Below, one piece after another: positions 12,360 to 22,536 of a stretch of 64,000 bases of DNA; position 1 is the stretch's first letter, and each line of letters starts with the position of its first letter. The stretch comes from Turbatrix aceti. Its lineage: Eukaryota; Nematoda; Chromadorea; Rhabditida; Panagrolaimidae. A program made the position numbers and the translations under genes. The notes under the pieces were generated by a model. The model was given only the letters and a program-made list of their open reading frames with translations, made no database searches and was not told the DNA's origin. Location: NCBI GenBank assembly GCA_963969345.1, contig OZ017768.1, positions 186,001 through 250,000 of the forward strand. The letters are read 5' to 3'.

Positions 12360-13650
12360 GTTCTGAGGTTTTCAGACTTTCACGATACGGCTTTATCCAG
12401 GAGCATTGCACCCGAAATGATAGTAACTACTGTTATCATAGTTCTCAAGATCGGCCGACCCTATCTGGCTACAAACAACATTTCAAAAATTTTTTTGCTG
12501 ATGTTGAGGTTTAACCTCAAGTTGATAAAAATTACTATTTCGTGAAACACCAAAGTGCTAAAATAAGTCCGTTGGTATCAAAACAATGTTGTTACACTGC
12601 CAGATGGCATTGAAAACAAACCGCAAAAAATTGCTGTGTTTCAGCAAAACTAGAGACCCCGGTTTTCATTGCTGATAAATCCCAAAAATGGAATTTTTAA
12701 GTTAGAAAAATATTTTTAGAAGTACGACAACGCAGATCGCGTTTTTTGGTTTAAAAATAACAAACGTACATCTTAACATTGATAAAAATTAATTCGACCA
12801 TAAACTCGTCGATATAGCAGAGTTTGATCATTTTTAAAATTTATGATTGTTTTGTAATGTTGCAAGTAAAAAAATAAAAAATGGTTTTGAAAGTTAGAAA
12901 AATCCGAAATGCAATAAAATTTGTCAAAAAAGTTGTGAACAAAGTTCAAAAAACGCCCGAAAGATATTCAAGCACAAACCACTTCAGCCTAGGCAACACA
13001 AAATTTGTTTTTTAAGTAGATAAAAACATACTGATAAAACACAAAAATGCACTTAAAAAATGCGTATATGACAAAACAATGCTACTAATTTTTATAGTGC
13101 ATTTGGATTCGGCACTGTCCAAATGAACTCATTATTAACTGTCAAAAAAAAGAGTGAACTCAATTTTATTTAGCATTAAAAAAATTAAATAAACCTTATC
13201 ATATAAACTTATAGTTAGAAACGCATATTTGATTTGTACTCAAAAATAATCGGTATGTTTTATTAGGTTTCATTGTTTCATTATGTTTCATTTTCCGTAA
13301 ACAATATTAGGAAGAAGGTAACGTCAGTATATCCGCTACAGTGGCAAAGAAAAGTGCGTGATAACAAACCTCAAAAACGTGAATTTTTTTCTAAATTTTA
13401 GTTTTCGCATAAAGAAAAGTGTGTAAATTAATAAAAAAAACAACAAGAGAAAAAAAATAACAAAATGGAGGTGTACAAATTGATATGTCGACATAAACAA
13501 AAGGTGACCAGACATATCGGTCAATCCAACACCAAAAGTGAAAATGTTCTTTACTTTAAAGTCGCAACACGCAATTATAAGATTAGTCAATAAATAAATT
13601 TAGTAGCAAGTTGAAACGCTTTTAGCGTTTCTTAAAACCCTTTCTTATGT
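12360..13650. other. Intergenic AT-rich DNA
   Basis: No supportable gene or repeat structure seen. Confidence 0.5.
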
Positions 13651-13654
13651 TTAG

Positions 13655-13860
13655 TACTGTCGGGTACCCAAATATGTCGGGTACCCGACTCGAAGACCCT
13701 ACCCGGATCCGAAAATTTTGGGAACCCGACCGGGACTCGAAACTTTCGGGTTCCCGAACCGGATCCGGACCCGAAAACCCGACCGGGACTCGAAACTTTC
13801 GGGTACCCGAATCGGACCCGGACCCGAAACTTTCTGGTACCCGACCCGAAAACTCGAAAT
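13655..13860. repeat. CGGGTACCCG / CGGACCCG word array
   Basis: About 200 bp of degenerate words such as GGGTACCCGA, CCCGACCGGGACTCG and GAAACTTTCGGG, many of them self-complementary. The pattern matches the interiors of the other word-array MITEs. Terminal repeats were not located. Confidence 0.55.
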
Positions 13861-13905
13861 TTTTGCTTTCAGTAAAAAAACTTCATGAAAAAGCTCAAAA
13901 ACTCC

Positions 13906-14010
13906 GATAAACAATTACAAGTACAACACACAATGGACAGTCAGATGATGATGATAGCCGATCCTACGTAGGGGAGCTCATCCGGAACATATGCCCGGGA
14001 CAAATCTAGT
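13906..14010 (-). mobile_element. SINE-like fragment, related to 25572-25864
   Basis: Shares the phrases ACAATGGACAGTCAGATGATG and CATCCGGAAC, with intervening TACGTAGGGG, with the better-delimited copy at 25572-25864. Truncated and diverged. Confidence 0.45.
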
Positions 14011-14414
14011 TGAGCCATTCAATGTCCAGACGCGTCTTGCGTGAGGAGCTTCTTGGATTTTTGTTCGGATCGGGTACCCGATGTTGCCGTTGCCCACCGT
14101 GGTACTTTTTTTTCCAGTATTTTACGATTAATAAAAACAGATTTTTTGGCAATACAAAGGTCATTATTGAAAAATTATGTTAGAAAAATTAAGATTCGCT
14201 ATTTTGACTTCACGCAAAACAAAACATCTTTTGTATCATTGTCGTAGTCAATGACGACATGTTTTTATTTGTTAAGACACAACTACGTAGTATATTTTTA
14301 TTGCTTAACTAAGACAATTAATCGCCTTAATCTGTGCGGCAGAAACTTTACATTAATGTACTCAAGCATCAGAAGTAATGAAATGGTTCCTTTGGTTCGA
14401 AGACTGACGTATAT

Positions 14415-14692
14415 ACAGAGTGGCGCATTCCCCCGGGGGATTAAAAACGGGAGATTATCTCCGGGGATCCCGGGGATGTCCCCGGAGACATCCCCCGGTA
14501 CCCCGGTATGCATACTCATCGAATTCTTTTATCAATGCTTATAGGTTTTTTCTTATTATTAAATCTTACCAGTAAATTTGACTCAAAAAAGTGTCATGGA
14601 AGTAAAAATTTGCCATTTTTTAAATTTTGGTTCCCAAAACCCCTGGGGGATTACTTTTGGGCAGAGGAATCCCCGGGGATCCCGGGGATCAT
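14415..14692. repeat. CCCCGGGGATCCCCGGGG word array
   Basis: Two GC-rich blocks (about 14425-14515 and 14635-14692) of self-complementary words CCCCGGGG, GGGATCCCC and CCCCGGAGACATCCCCC flank an AT-rich core. The arrangement suggests a MITE with array-like arms. A CAGAGTGGCG sequence at the left could be its end, but no matching right end was found. Confidence 0.5.
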
Positions 14693-15079
14693 CATAATAT
14701 TATAATATTACACGCGCACAAAATGTGATCTATTTTTGTAACAATGTTGTACAAAAAGTATAATAAACGGAATACACAACTTTGTAATTAAAAAATTTTA
14801 AAAAGTGAATTTTTTATGACACACAAATTTGTCCAGTGTCCGACATGCGGTGAATCAAAACAACATCAGTTCAATCTGATAATAACCCCTTAGCAGCCGC
14901 ACACTTCCGGTTCATATGCAAACGACCCAGTTCTCTCTCCGCGACCACAAGGAAAAACAAGTCGACAAGCTTCTGCATGCTAACGACACGCAAAAACAAA
15001 AAACCAGTTTTCCAAAGCAGGTGGTTTTTGAGTTTGAATTTGAGTTGTTGCAAAAATTTACCTCCAAGACAATGCCAAC

Positions 15080-15540
15080 CAGACATGAAAACGGGCCTAA
15101 TTTTTAGGCCCATGCCCGGCCCGGCCCGTCGAAAGCCCGGGCTGGGGCCGGACCGGGCGGTGCCGGCCCGAAATTATCCGTGTTTTTTTTTGAATTTGTA
15201 TCCAAAAAATAGCAACCAATCGTTATATTTATTTATTTATTTCACCATTACTCAGTGGTTAGTTATCATTAGACCAGATGTTAGGAGGCACAAATGACGT
15301 CCACCAATCGTTATATACATTACATTAATTACTGGCTTTTACCCAAAATACCATGTTTTTTATCCGTAGAGACTAAATTTTGTTAAAAATAACCAAAATA
15401 CGGTTCATATTTCTTATTTTTTACATTATTGATTAAATACCGGGCCAAAACGAGCTTTTTCGGGCCTACTGAAAAGTCACAGGCCCGCCCAAGTCCGGCC
15501 CGGGCCTGGGCCGGGCTTCGGTGGGCCATTTTCATATCTA
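15080..15540. mobile_element. hAT-like MITE with GGCCCGGCCC words, 8-bp target duplication
   Basis: Flanked by perfect direct repeats ATGCCAAC (15072-15079 and 15541-15548). Ends CAGACATGAAAACGGGCC and GGCCATTTTCATATCTA are imperfect inverted repeats. Both arms are packed with GGGCC and GGCCCGGGC words. A 74-bp retrotransposon tail is nested inside. Confidence 0.75.
15229..15302 (-). mobile_element. 5'-truncated non-LTR element tail nested in the MITE
   Basis: Short tail copy, (ATTT)n then CACCATTACTCAGTGGTTAG, on the - strand. It is flanked by a 14-bp target duplication ACCAATCGTTATAT (15215-15228 and 15303-15316), as expected for target-primed reverse transcription. Confidence 0.8.
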
Positions 15541-15548
15541 ATGCCAAC

Positions 15549-16275
15549 AAACAAAAAAAATGTCTGAAGCAAAAAACAAATGTAACAAAAAGTTAAAATT
15601 AACCACTAACATAAGTAGGTCCCATATATCCCACTAAAGTGCAACTGTCTCCGAGAAATATGTTTCGACCAATGTTGCGATGGTCTGGTCTGCGGTCTGC
15701 CCGGAGCAGTGGTAAACATTCCCTGAGTCACCATATTCTTTTAGAAGCACGTGAGACGCTGCTGTGTTATTCATCCAGAGACAAGAAAGACAAACTTGAT
15801 TGGAAAATATCGTTTTTACTGATTCCCAGACCATTGTTCGTTTGCCCCATGAAAAGTCAGATGGGCAAGATTACGCCCCTTTAAAGTACAGATGCCCTGG
15901 GTATTGCGTTGTTAAAAAGCAATGGACATGACAAAAAACGGCAATCGCGTTCTAACAGGATATAAAGCTATCATTTTCTTTAAAACAGACGAATTTGGTT
16001 GTTTTTTTTATTACAAGAGTATATTTTATTATTAAAATTGGGTTAACTTCAAAAATTTTTGACAGTTACAAAAAGGCTGAAGCAAACATCTGATAGTTAT
16101 GTTTTTATTTATTTATTTTATTTTTTAAAAATTAATAATTAGTACTTTTTAATAACGACATTTCAAGTAAGTGAGCTGAAGGTATAGAGAAGTTTCCTAA
16201 GGGACATCGGTATAAGTACTCCAAAGTAAACAAACACATGCAACCACATAATAAAAAAAATATCATAGCTAAAAC
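15549..16275. other. Intergenic AT-rich DNA
   Basis: No supportable feature. Confidence 0.5.
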
Positions 16276-16277
16276 AC

Positions 16278-16402
16278 CTACGACGTGACACAGCTAAAAC
16301 AACTACGAGGTAGCTACGATTGACGGCGCCCTCTTCGTGCAACCTTGGTACTCATCATTGTCTCACTAATTTTAATAAAGCAAAGCAAAGTAAAGTAAAG
16401 GT
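16278..16402 (+). mobile_element. Non-LTR element C-terminal/3' fragment
   Basis: Matches 17567-17735 over GGTAGCTACGATTGACGGCG, CTCTTCGTGCAA and TACTCATCATTGTCTC, then runs into an AAAGTAAAG-rich tail. The coding frame is degenerate. Confidence 0.65.
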
Positions 16403-17030
16403 TGGCATAATCTTTAACCCAAATATACACAAAGACTTTTGCTGTTGTTTTGTTGCGTGCCGCGCGTTGCTTACCTTAAGTTTGCATCAATCCAAGACCC
16501 GCGAGAAAAGAAAATTTGAATTAGTACTAAACACATTCTAATGTGCGCAGTTCTAAACAACTACTCAATAAAGAATCTAATTTTTTTTCAAACACATCAA
16601 GAATCACACAATCACGTTACAGTCAAAAATACAAATTATCTATTTAGTTAGTATTCTTGTTTTTCTTTAACCTTTTTTCTGCTGTTTATCAGCATCTCCT
16701 TCGCTTTTTTTCCTTTTATGCAGATAATTTTTTTATCAGACTGTGTAGTATCTAATTTTAAATAGTTTGTTTTTCAGTTAAAAAAACAAACAACAAAAAT
16801 AAAAGAATTGCTCCCCATCTGGGAGGTCAAAAGCTTTTTATGCAGATAAATAAAAAACATGATCAAAAAAAATAATCCGTGATTTTTCAGTGTATATCAA
16901 TATGTTTTTTTAATTTTATATCTTGTATAAAATTTTCTACAAAATTTGATTCTAGTCAATTTAAATTGACAGTAACAAATGTTAAAAAAAGTATACTTAT
17001 TATTTTTCTTATATCAAAGTCTAGTGCAAC

Positions 17031-17396
17031 CAGGGTGGCGAAACTCCCATGGGAATTAGAAATAGGGGAATTATCCCATGGGATTCCCATGGGAGTCCCA
17101 TGGGAGTCCCCGGGGGTATTTTTTGGTACACTTAAAAAAGTACATGTTCATACAAAAAAGATATCCAAAAACACACTTATTTTATTAATGTATTAAATTT
17201 AACAATGAAAATAAAATCATTTCCCTAATTTGAAAGAAAAAAGCGCGCTCCTGCGTAAAATAACGGTGTATTTTAGGCGGGATCGCGCATTTTCAAAATT
17301 CCGTGGGGAATTTTCCCGTGATAGATGGGAATCCCGGGATAATTCCCGGGATATTTCCCATGGGACTCCCATGGGAATCCCCTCTTCGCCACCCTG
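17031..17396. mobile_element. hAT-type MITE, copy 1 (366 bp, CCCATGGGA words)
   Basis: Begins CAGGGTGGCGAAACTCCC and ends TTCGCCACCCTG. It is flanked by perfect 8-bp duplications AGTGCAAC (17023-17030 and 17397-17404). The interior arms carry many CCCATGGGA and TCCCGGGA palindromic words around an AT-rich core. Copy 2 at 18626-18991 has the same length and opposite orientation. Confidence 0.92.
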
Positions 17397-17499
17397 AGTG
17401 CAACACAGCGGGCCACCCCCGACTCAAAAAGTGGTCTCAGAATGTTTTCAAAAAGCATTTTTGTTGAATAAAAATATTACAGGTCGAACAGCAAACCAA

Positions 17500-17755
17500 A
17501 ATCAGCCATGACAATTGTGACATCTCTGAAGTGAGGCGAACAGGACAGGGGCTCCTCAACCTTGCCAGCGGAGCGTCCGCCAAGCCACCCTCCGAGGCGA
17601 TGGACCGACGACTTTGCGGCCTTCCAGAACGCTCCTGCTAAGGACTACGACGTGACGCAGGTAGCTACGATTGACGGCGCCTTCTTCGTGCAATCTCGAT
17701 ACTCATCACTGTCTCTTTAATTTTGTAATGAGTAATTATGCACGAGTAAAAGTAA
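17500..17755 (+). mobile_element. Non-LTR retrotransposon 3' end with readable C-terminus
   Basis: One frame reads RRWTDDFAAFQNAPAKDYD, then VTQVATIDGAFFVQSRYSSL, to a TAA at 17718-17720. The RRWTDDF phrase after a GRP-like stretch is typical of the C-terminal end of reverse-transcriptase ORFs in nematode non-LTR elements. The 5' part is missing. Related fragments lie at 16278, 19510, 21568 and 31496. Confidence 0.75.
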
Positions 17756-17759
17756 TAAT

Positions 17760-18617
17760 TAGCTTCTCATAATTAGCATCGTTAAAAAATTGAATTATAA
17801 GTGACGTTTTAGAACTTTTAGCATGTCAAAAACTTGCTCAAGTAGTCTAGACCCCCCCCCCAATGGTTGCAAAAAGCATATCCTCCGGGGACCACCTGTT
17901 GCGCGAATCAGTTGTCGCGTTTTTTAAAAAAGCGGGGGGAAAACAAAGATAAAGGTTCAAAAAATAGTTTTTCGATTTTTTCAGGCGTCTAAAGTTATTA
18001 ATTTGTGCGCATTCGTGTCCATAATGGCGCATTCGTCCATGTTGGCAAGCGACCCGATTAGTACCATAACAATTTGATGAATTTCAACAACCTTGGTTCT
18101 ACGATATTGCTATCCAGTTTGGAAGCTGTCTATTAATAGTCCTATTCCTGTGGGACACACAGACAGGAGGAAAACTAATAAGAAAATCGTTGTGAGGGTC
18201 GCTGTCTATTTATAAAATGGTAGAAATCGTAACCATGTAGATACCTAATTTTTGATATATTTTTTTTACATTGGAATGCAAGTCATTAAGCTAAGGTTAG
18301 ATGTCATCTATAAATCCGACAGGTGTTTCCGTGTTGCACAAAAATAACAACAAACATTTTAAAAACAAACTGTCGTAAAATTTTGAATAAAAAAACTCTG
18401 GAGAGTGTCCAAAACGATGAAAAACAGGACAAAAACAATGTTTAAAAAAAAGAAATCCTAAATCCCCAAAAAGGTATGACGCAATATTGTTTAATCAAGT
18501 AAACCCTAAACACCCAAATCTTTAGACTAAAAATCATCTAGGAGCTCAGCAATTATTAAATGCCACTAGACAGACCAAAAGACTTGACTGACCAAGTCAT
18601 CACACAGATGAGATATA
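17760..18617. other. Intergenic DNA
   Basis: No supportable gene seen between the retrotransposon tail and MITE copy 2. Confidence 0.5.
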
Positions 18618-18625
18618 CTTAGAAG

Positions 18626-18991
18626 CAGGGTGGCGAAGAGGGGATTCCCATGGGAGTCCCATGGGAAATATCCCGGGAATTATCCCGGGATTCCCATCTA
18701 TCACGGGAAAATTCCCCACGGAATTTTGAAAATGCGCGATCCCGCCTAAAATACACCGTTATTTTACGCAGGAGCGCGCTTTTTTCTTTCAAATTAGGGA
18801 AATGATTTTATTTTCATTGTTAAATTTAATACATTAATAAAATAAGTGTGTTTTTGGATATCTTTTTTGTATGAACATGTACTTTTTTAAGTGTACCAAA
18901 AAATACCCCCGGGGACTCCCATGGGACTCCCATGGGAATCCCATGGGATAATTCCCCTATTTCTAATTCCCATGGGAGTTTCGCCACCCTG
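18626..18991. mobile_element. hAT-type MITE, copy 2 (366 bp, inverted relative to copy 1)
   Basis: Flanked by perfect 8-bp duplications CTTAGAAG (18618-18625 and 18992-18999). The sequence is the reverse complement of 17031-17396, with no difference noticed by eye, so the two insertions are recent. Confidence 0.92.
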
Positions 18992-19509
18992 CTTAGAAGC
19001 ACCCAGAGAAGAAGATATAGATATACATGACACATGGCACACGGAAAAGCGTCTACCTCAAATGATTAGGAAATGATCACTGAGCACTGCTTGGGAAGCT
19101 AAGGTCAAAGACAGCAATCCAGAAATTTGTTAAAAATAGATGGCTTAGAAATGGGGGTACAGGATGTCAAATGTCAACAACAACGGTGCTTAAAAAATGT
19201 ACTTTTGTAGACAATTGAAAAAAAAAGTTACGCGCTATACACTTAAATTAAGCATTGTATTACTCCGTCAGTAAATAAATTCCGTCCGCAGAGTTCAAAT
19301 ATTTTTCCATAAGCATAGGACCTCATTCCCATTAGGCTTTAATCCTAGTGTTGCTTTCAAGGATTTAAAATGGATATATGTTGTTTAGTATATACATACA
19401 AATAATGTCTTATCTAATTTTCAACGCGTTTTCCTGAATTATGTAAGACACAATACAATGATTATAACTTAGAATACAGTATACTTCTTGCCTGTCAAAA
19501 ACTTCAACT

Positions 19510-19556
19510 TCCGGTAGGTACAATTGCTACAATTGACGGCACCTTCTTCCTACGGA
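19510..19556 (+). mobile_element. Tiny non-LTR C-terminal fragment
   Basis: Short match to the GCTACGATTGACGGCGCC region of the fragments at 17500 and 21568; otherwise eroded. Confidence 0.4.
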
Positions 19557-19604
19557 AAAGCACAAAATGATTTATGTATTTAAATATGGGTTTATAAGGA
19601 ACAG

Positions 19605-19680
19605 AGTAAATGATTGATTTACTTTACTTTACTTTACTAAGGTTAGATATGTAAAGTAAAGTAAATCATTGATTTATTAC
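19605..19680. repeat. Inverted repeat, TTTACTTTACTTTAC stem
   Basis: ATTGATTTACTTTACTTTACTTTAC and its inverted partner GTAAAGTAAAGTAAATCAT surround a short spacer, forming a hairpin of about 20 bp. A second small palindrome, GTATACTTTTATTGTATAC, follows directly. Confidence 0.55.
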
Positions 19681-19699
19681 AGTATACTTTTATTGTATA

Positions 19700-20455
19700 C
19701 TGTTAGAGATTGATTTATTACAGTATAATTTTATATCAACGGCTGATAAAATTCGAAATATAAATAAAAAATGTGTGAATCTTAAAAATAGTACAAAAAA
19801 CTGGTAACTTGTAGTTCATGTGATAAAGATAACCTGACCATCTGTCTACTTTTGTATGTTTACTTTCGTGTGAAAAAACATTTTTGAATCAGAGTATACG
19901 AACATGAAGTCCCATCCAGAAAGCAGAAAAGCAATTCATCATGTCTGCTGTCCCAAGAATTCATTTTCACATCAGCTACAACAAAGATTGTAAATAAATT
20001 AACCATTTGTGTTGAACAAAGAAGAGAAAAGAACATTAGGGATTAATTGTGTTTTGCTTAAAAAAATAAAGTTTATTTTTTGTGAAAGACAAAAATTACG
20101 CAAAGAATTTTAAAATAGCACCAGTTTCATGAAAGCGCAAAAAACTATTATAAATATAAATAAGAGTATCGCTTTTTTTTTGAAGTATTGAACACAAATC
20201 AACGATTTTGGCAGACCATTAAATGCATTTTGACGTCTGATTTGTTGTTTTTATAAATATTGATAGATTTCAAAAAATTGTTTCACGACGATTATTGTGC
20301 GGACAAATGTATATATTTTGCAGAAGTCAAAAAATCATTTGCAAAAAGTTCTGAAAATAAATGATTATGCATTCATAGACGAGTAAATGTGCGCTGCGGT
20401 GCAGTATTCTGCACACAAACAAACCACAAATTCTCAAACAATTGAGTGTAATTAT
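19700..20455. other. Intergenic AT-rich DNA
   Basis: No supportable feature seen. Confidence 0.45.
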
Positions 20456-20459
20456 GCAA

Positions 20460-21400
20460 TAAAAAGAAGCGGAACGACGAAAATGAATCTAGGCGCGAAA
20501 GCTCCTGGAGGCAGACGAAAACAGAAAGGCCCGACGACTGACCTTGTGGATACCACAAGAAAAACGACCAGTGGGATACCCTTCCCTACGCTGGGCCGAC
20601 TCGCTCAACTCGGTGTTCAACAAGACGAAAACCAGACCACAGCGACGATGGAATGAAGAAATCGCAACCAAATCGAATCGAGACATTTAATCCTACGTGG
20701 ACATCATTTGTGCCTCCTAACAATTGGTTTATGATAACTAACCACTGACAAGGAAAGTGTCAGGGTTCATTTTGGAATTTCTTCACGAAACTTTGCCAAA
20801 AGTTTGATTTTACTATGAGAAGTTTATACTGAAAAATTCAGTTGCACCGCTCATGATCTGACAGAGTTACGGTAGTCGAAAATCACGTTTTTGCCATTTT
20901 TGACGATTTTTGGCACGTTCTAGCTAACAAACTACGGCATTTTCAGAACCAAGTGGTGTATCAGTCGACGTATTTTTTTATGGAGAATCAGTTAAAAATA
21001 TAATAACGTAGGGTTGTGACCTTGAAAAATGCCGAAACCAATGTTGGCATTGTGACCTCTTTTCAAATGCAAATTTCGGCATTTTTTAGGGTGGCAAACC
21101 TAAATTTTTATATTTTTATCTGATTCTCCATGCAAAACTACGTCGATTGATGCACACCCTGATTTTGAAAATAACGTTGTTTGTTAGCTAGAACGTGCCA
21201 AAAATCGTCAAAAATGGCAAAAACGTGATTTTCGACTACCGTAACTCTGTCAGATCATGAGCGGTGCAACTGAATTTTTCAGTATAAACTTCTCATAGTA
21301 AAATCAAACTTTTGGCAAAGTTTCGTGAAGAAATTCCAAAATGAACCCTGACACTTTCCTTGTGAGTAATGGTGAAATAAATAAATAAATAAATGCAATA
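20460..21400 (+). mobile_element. Non-LTR retrotransposon 3' end split by a foldback element
   Basis: 20460-20748 reads, over shifted frames, like the C-terminal part of a reverse-transcriptase ORF (phrases RPVGYPSLRWADSL and RRWNEEIATKSNRD), then the shared tail phrase GATAACTAACCACTGA. The tail resumes at 21366 as GTAATGGTGAAATAAATAAA. The interruption is the foldback element at 20749-21362. The coding part is frameshifted and dead. Confidence 0.75.
20749..21362. mobile_element. 614-bp foldback/palindromic MITE with 3-bp TGA duplication
   Basis: Termini CAAGGAAAGTGTCAGGG and CCCTGACACTTTCCTTG are perfect inverted repeats, and the arms (about 250 bp each) stay nearly perfect up to a central region of about 100 bp. 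TGA flanks both sides (20746-20748 and 21363-21365). Removing the element restores the retrotransposon tail, which proves the insertion. A 3-bp duplication fits a PIF/Harbinger-like mobiliser, but that is inference. Confidence 0.88.
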
Positions 21401-21567
21401 CCAAGTAATATTTATTTATGTTTATAAACGAACATATTGAAAGTTATAACGTATATACTACTTTAGTATTCATACTAATATCACGCAATGCGACAACTCG
21501 TGTATTTTTGATATTTTACTGCACATGAAATACTAAATTCTTGCAACTAATGAGTACTTTCCGACAG

Positions 21568-21745
21568 GCCACCCTCCGAAGCGATGAACCGACGACTTTG
21601 CGGCCTTCCAGAACGCTCCTGCTAAGGACTACGACGTGACGCAGGTAGCAACGATTGACGGCGCCCTCTTCGTGCAATCTCGGTACTCATCATTGTCTCT
21701 CTAATTTTGTCATGAGTATTATGTACGAGTAAGAGTAAGTAATGA
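21568..21745 (+). mobile_element. Non-LTR element C-terminal/3' fragment
   Basis: Nearly the same sequence as 17575-17740. The Trp codon of RRWTDDF is here TGA, so the frame is broken. Confidence 0.7.
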
Positions 21746-21749
21746 GTAC

Positions 21750-22532
21750 TTTGTGATTTTTGAAATAAGAAAAAAAAATAAAATGAAAAAAAAATCGGCG
21801 TTTTCGTTCGGAAAAGCATGGATTTGGCAGTCGTCAACAAAAGTGTCTTCAGTTTTTTTAATTTCCCGATTTTGTGACAACACTGCTTAGACCTTCCAAA
21901 AATCCGTAGCCGTATTTCTAAAAGAATCAAATCCGAAGCATCTATTATATTTAGTCGCAAGGTTCAAGTTCTAAAAAATATTCCATTTTTTAACTATTTT
22001 TTGTTTCACAATGCACAATCGGAAAAATGGTCAACAGAACAGCGCTTTTTTACAAAAAAAAAAACAGCTTGAAAATAAAATTGTATTTTTTGTGAAAAAA
22101 TCACAAGCCAAAGAAAGCATAACAATAACAAAGAAAGGCGGTGGTAGAAAAATAGAAATAATCCGTGCGTGCATAATTATAATAGTATCCCCGGAACCTT
22201 AAAATCATCCTATTATGAGGCATAACAAATAACTAATATTTTAATATTTATTTATTTATACACGAAGTACATCCAATGGCATAGTATACCAGAAGTTATG
22301 TGCCAAAATAAAAACAAGTTGATCTGCACTATTTTTCTTTGCAAAAATGACGTGCATGTTTTTAGTTGCTGGATACATACGTACTGCGTGCGTGCATGTA
22401 TACTTCACAAAGCTAATGCAGTTCAAAATCAAACAGCTATGCATACTTTCTCAGAAAAGGTCACACCAAATGTGCAGCAAAATAAACGTCATTTAGACAA
22501 GCAAGTGCTTGCAGGTGCACGTGATAATAATA
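21750..22532. other. Intergenic AT-rich DNA
   Basis: No supportable gene seen. Confidence 0.45.
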
Positions 22533-22536
22533 TTAA

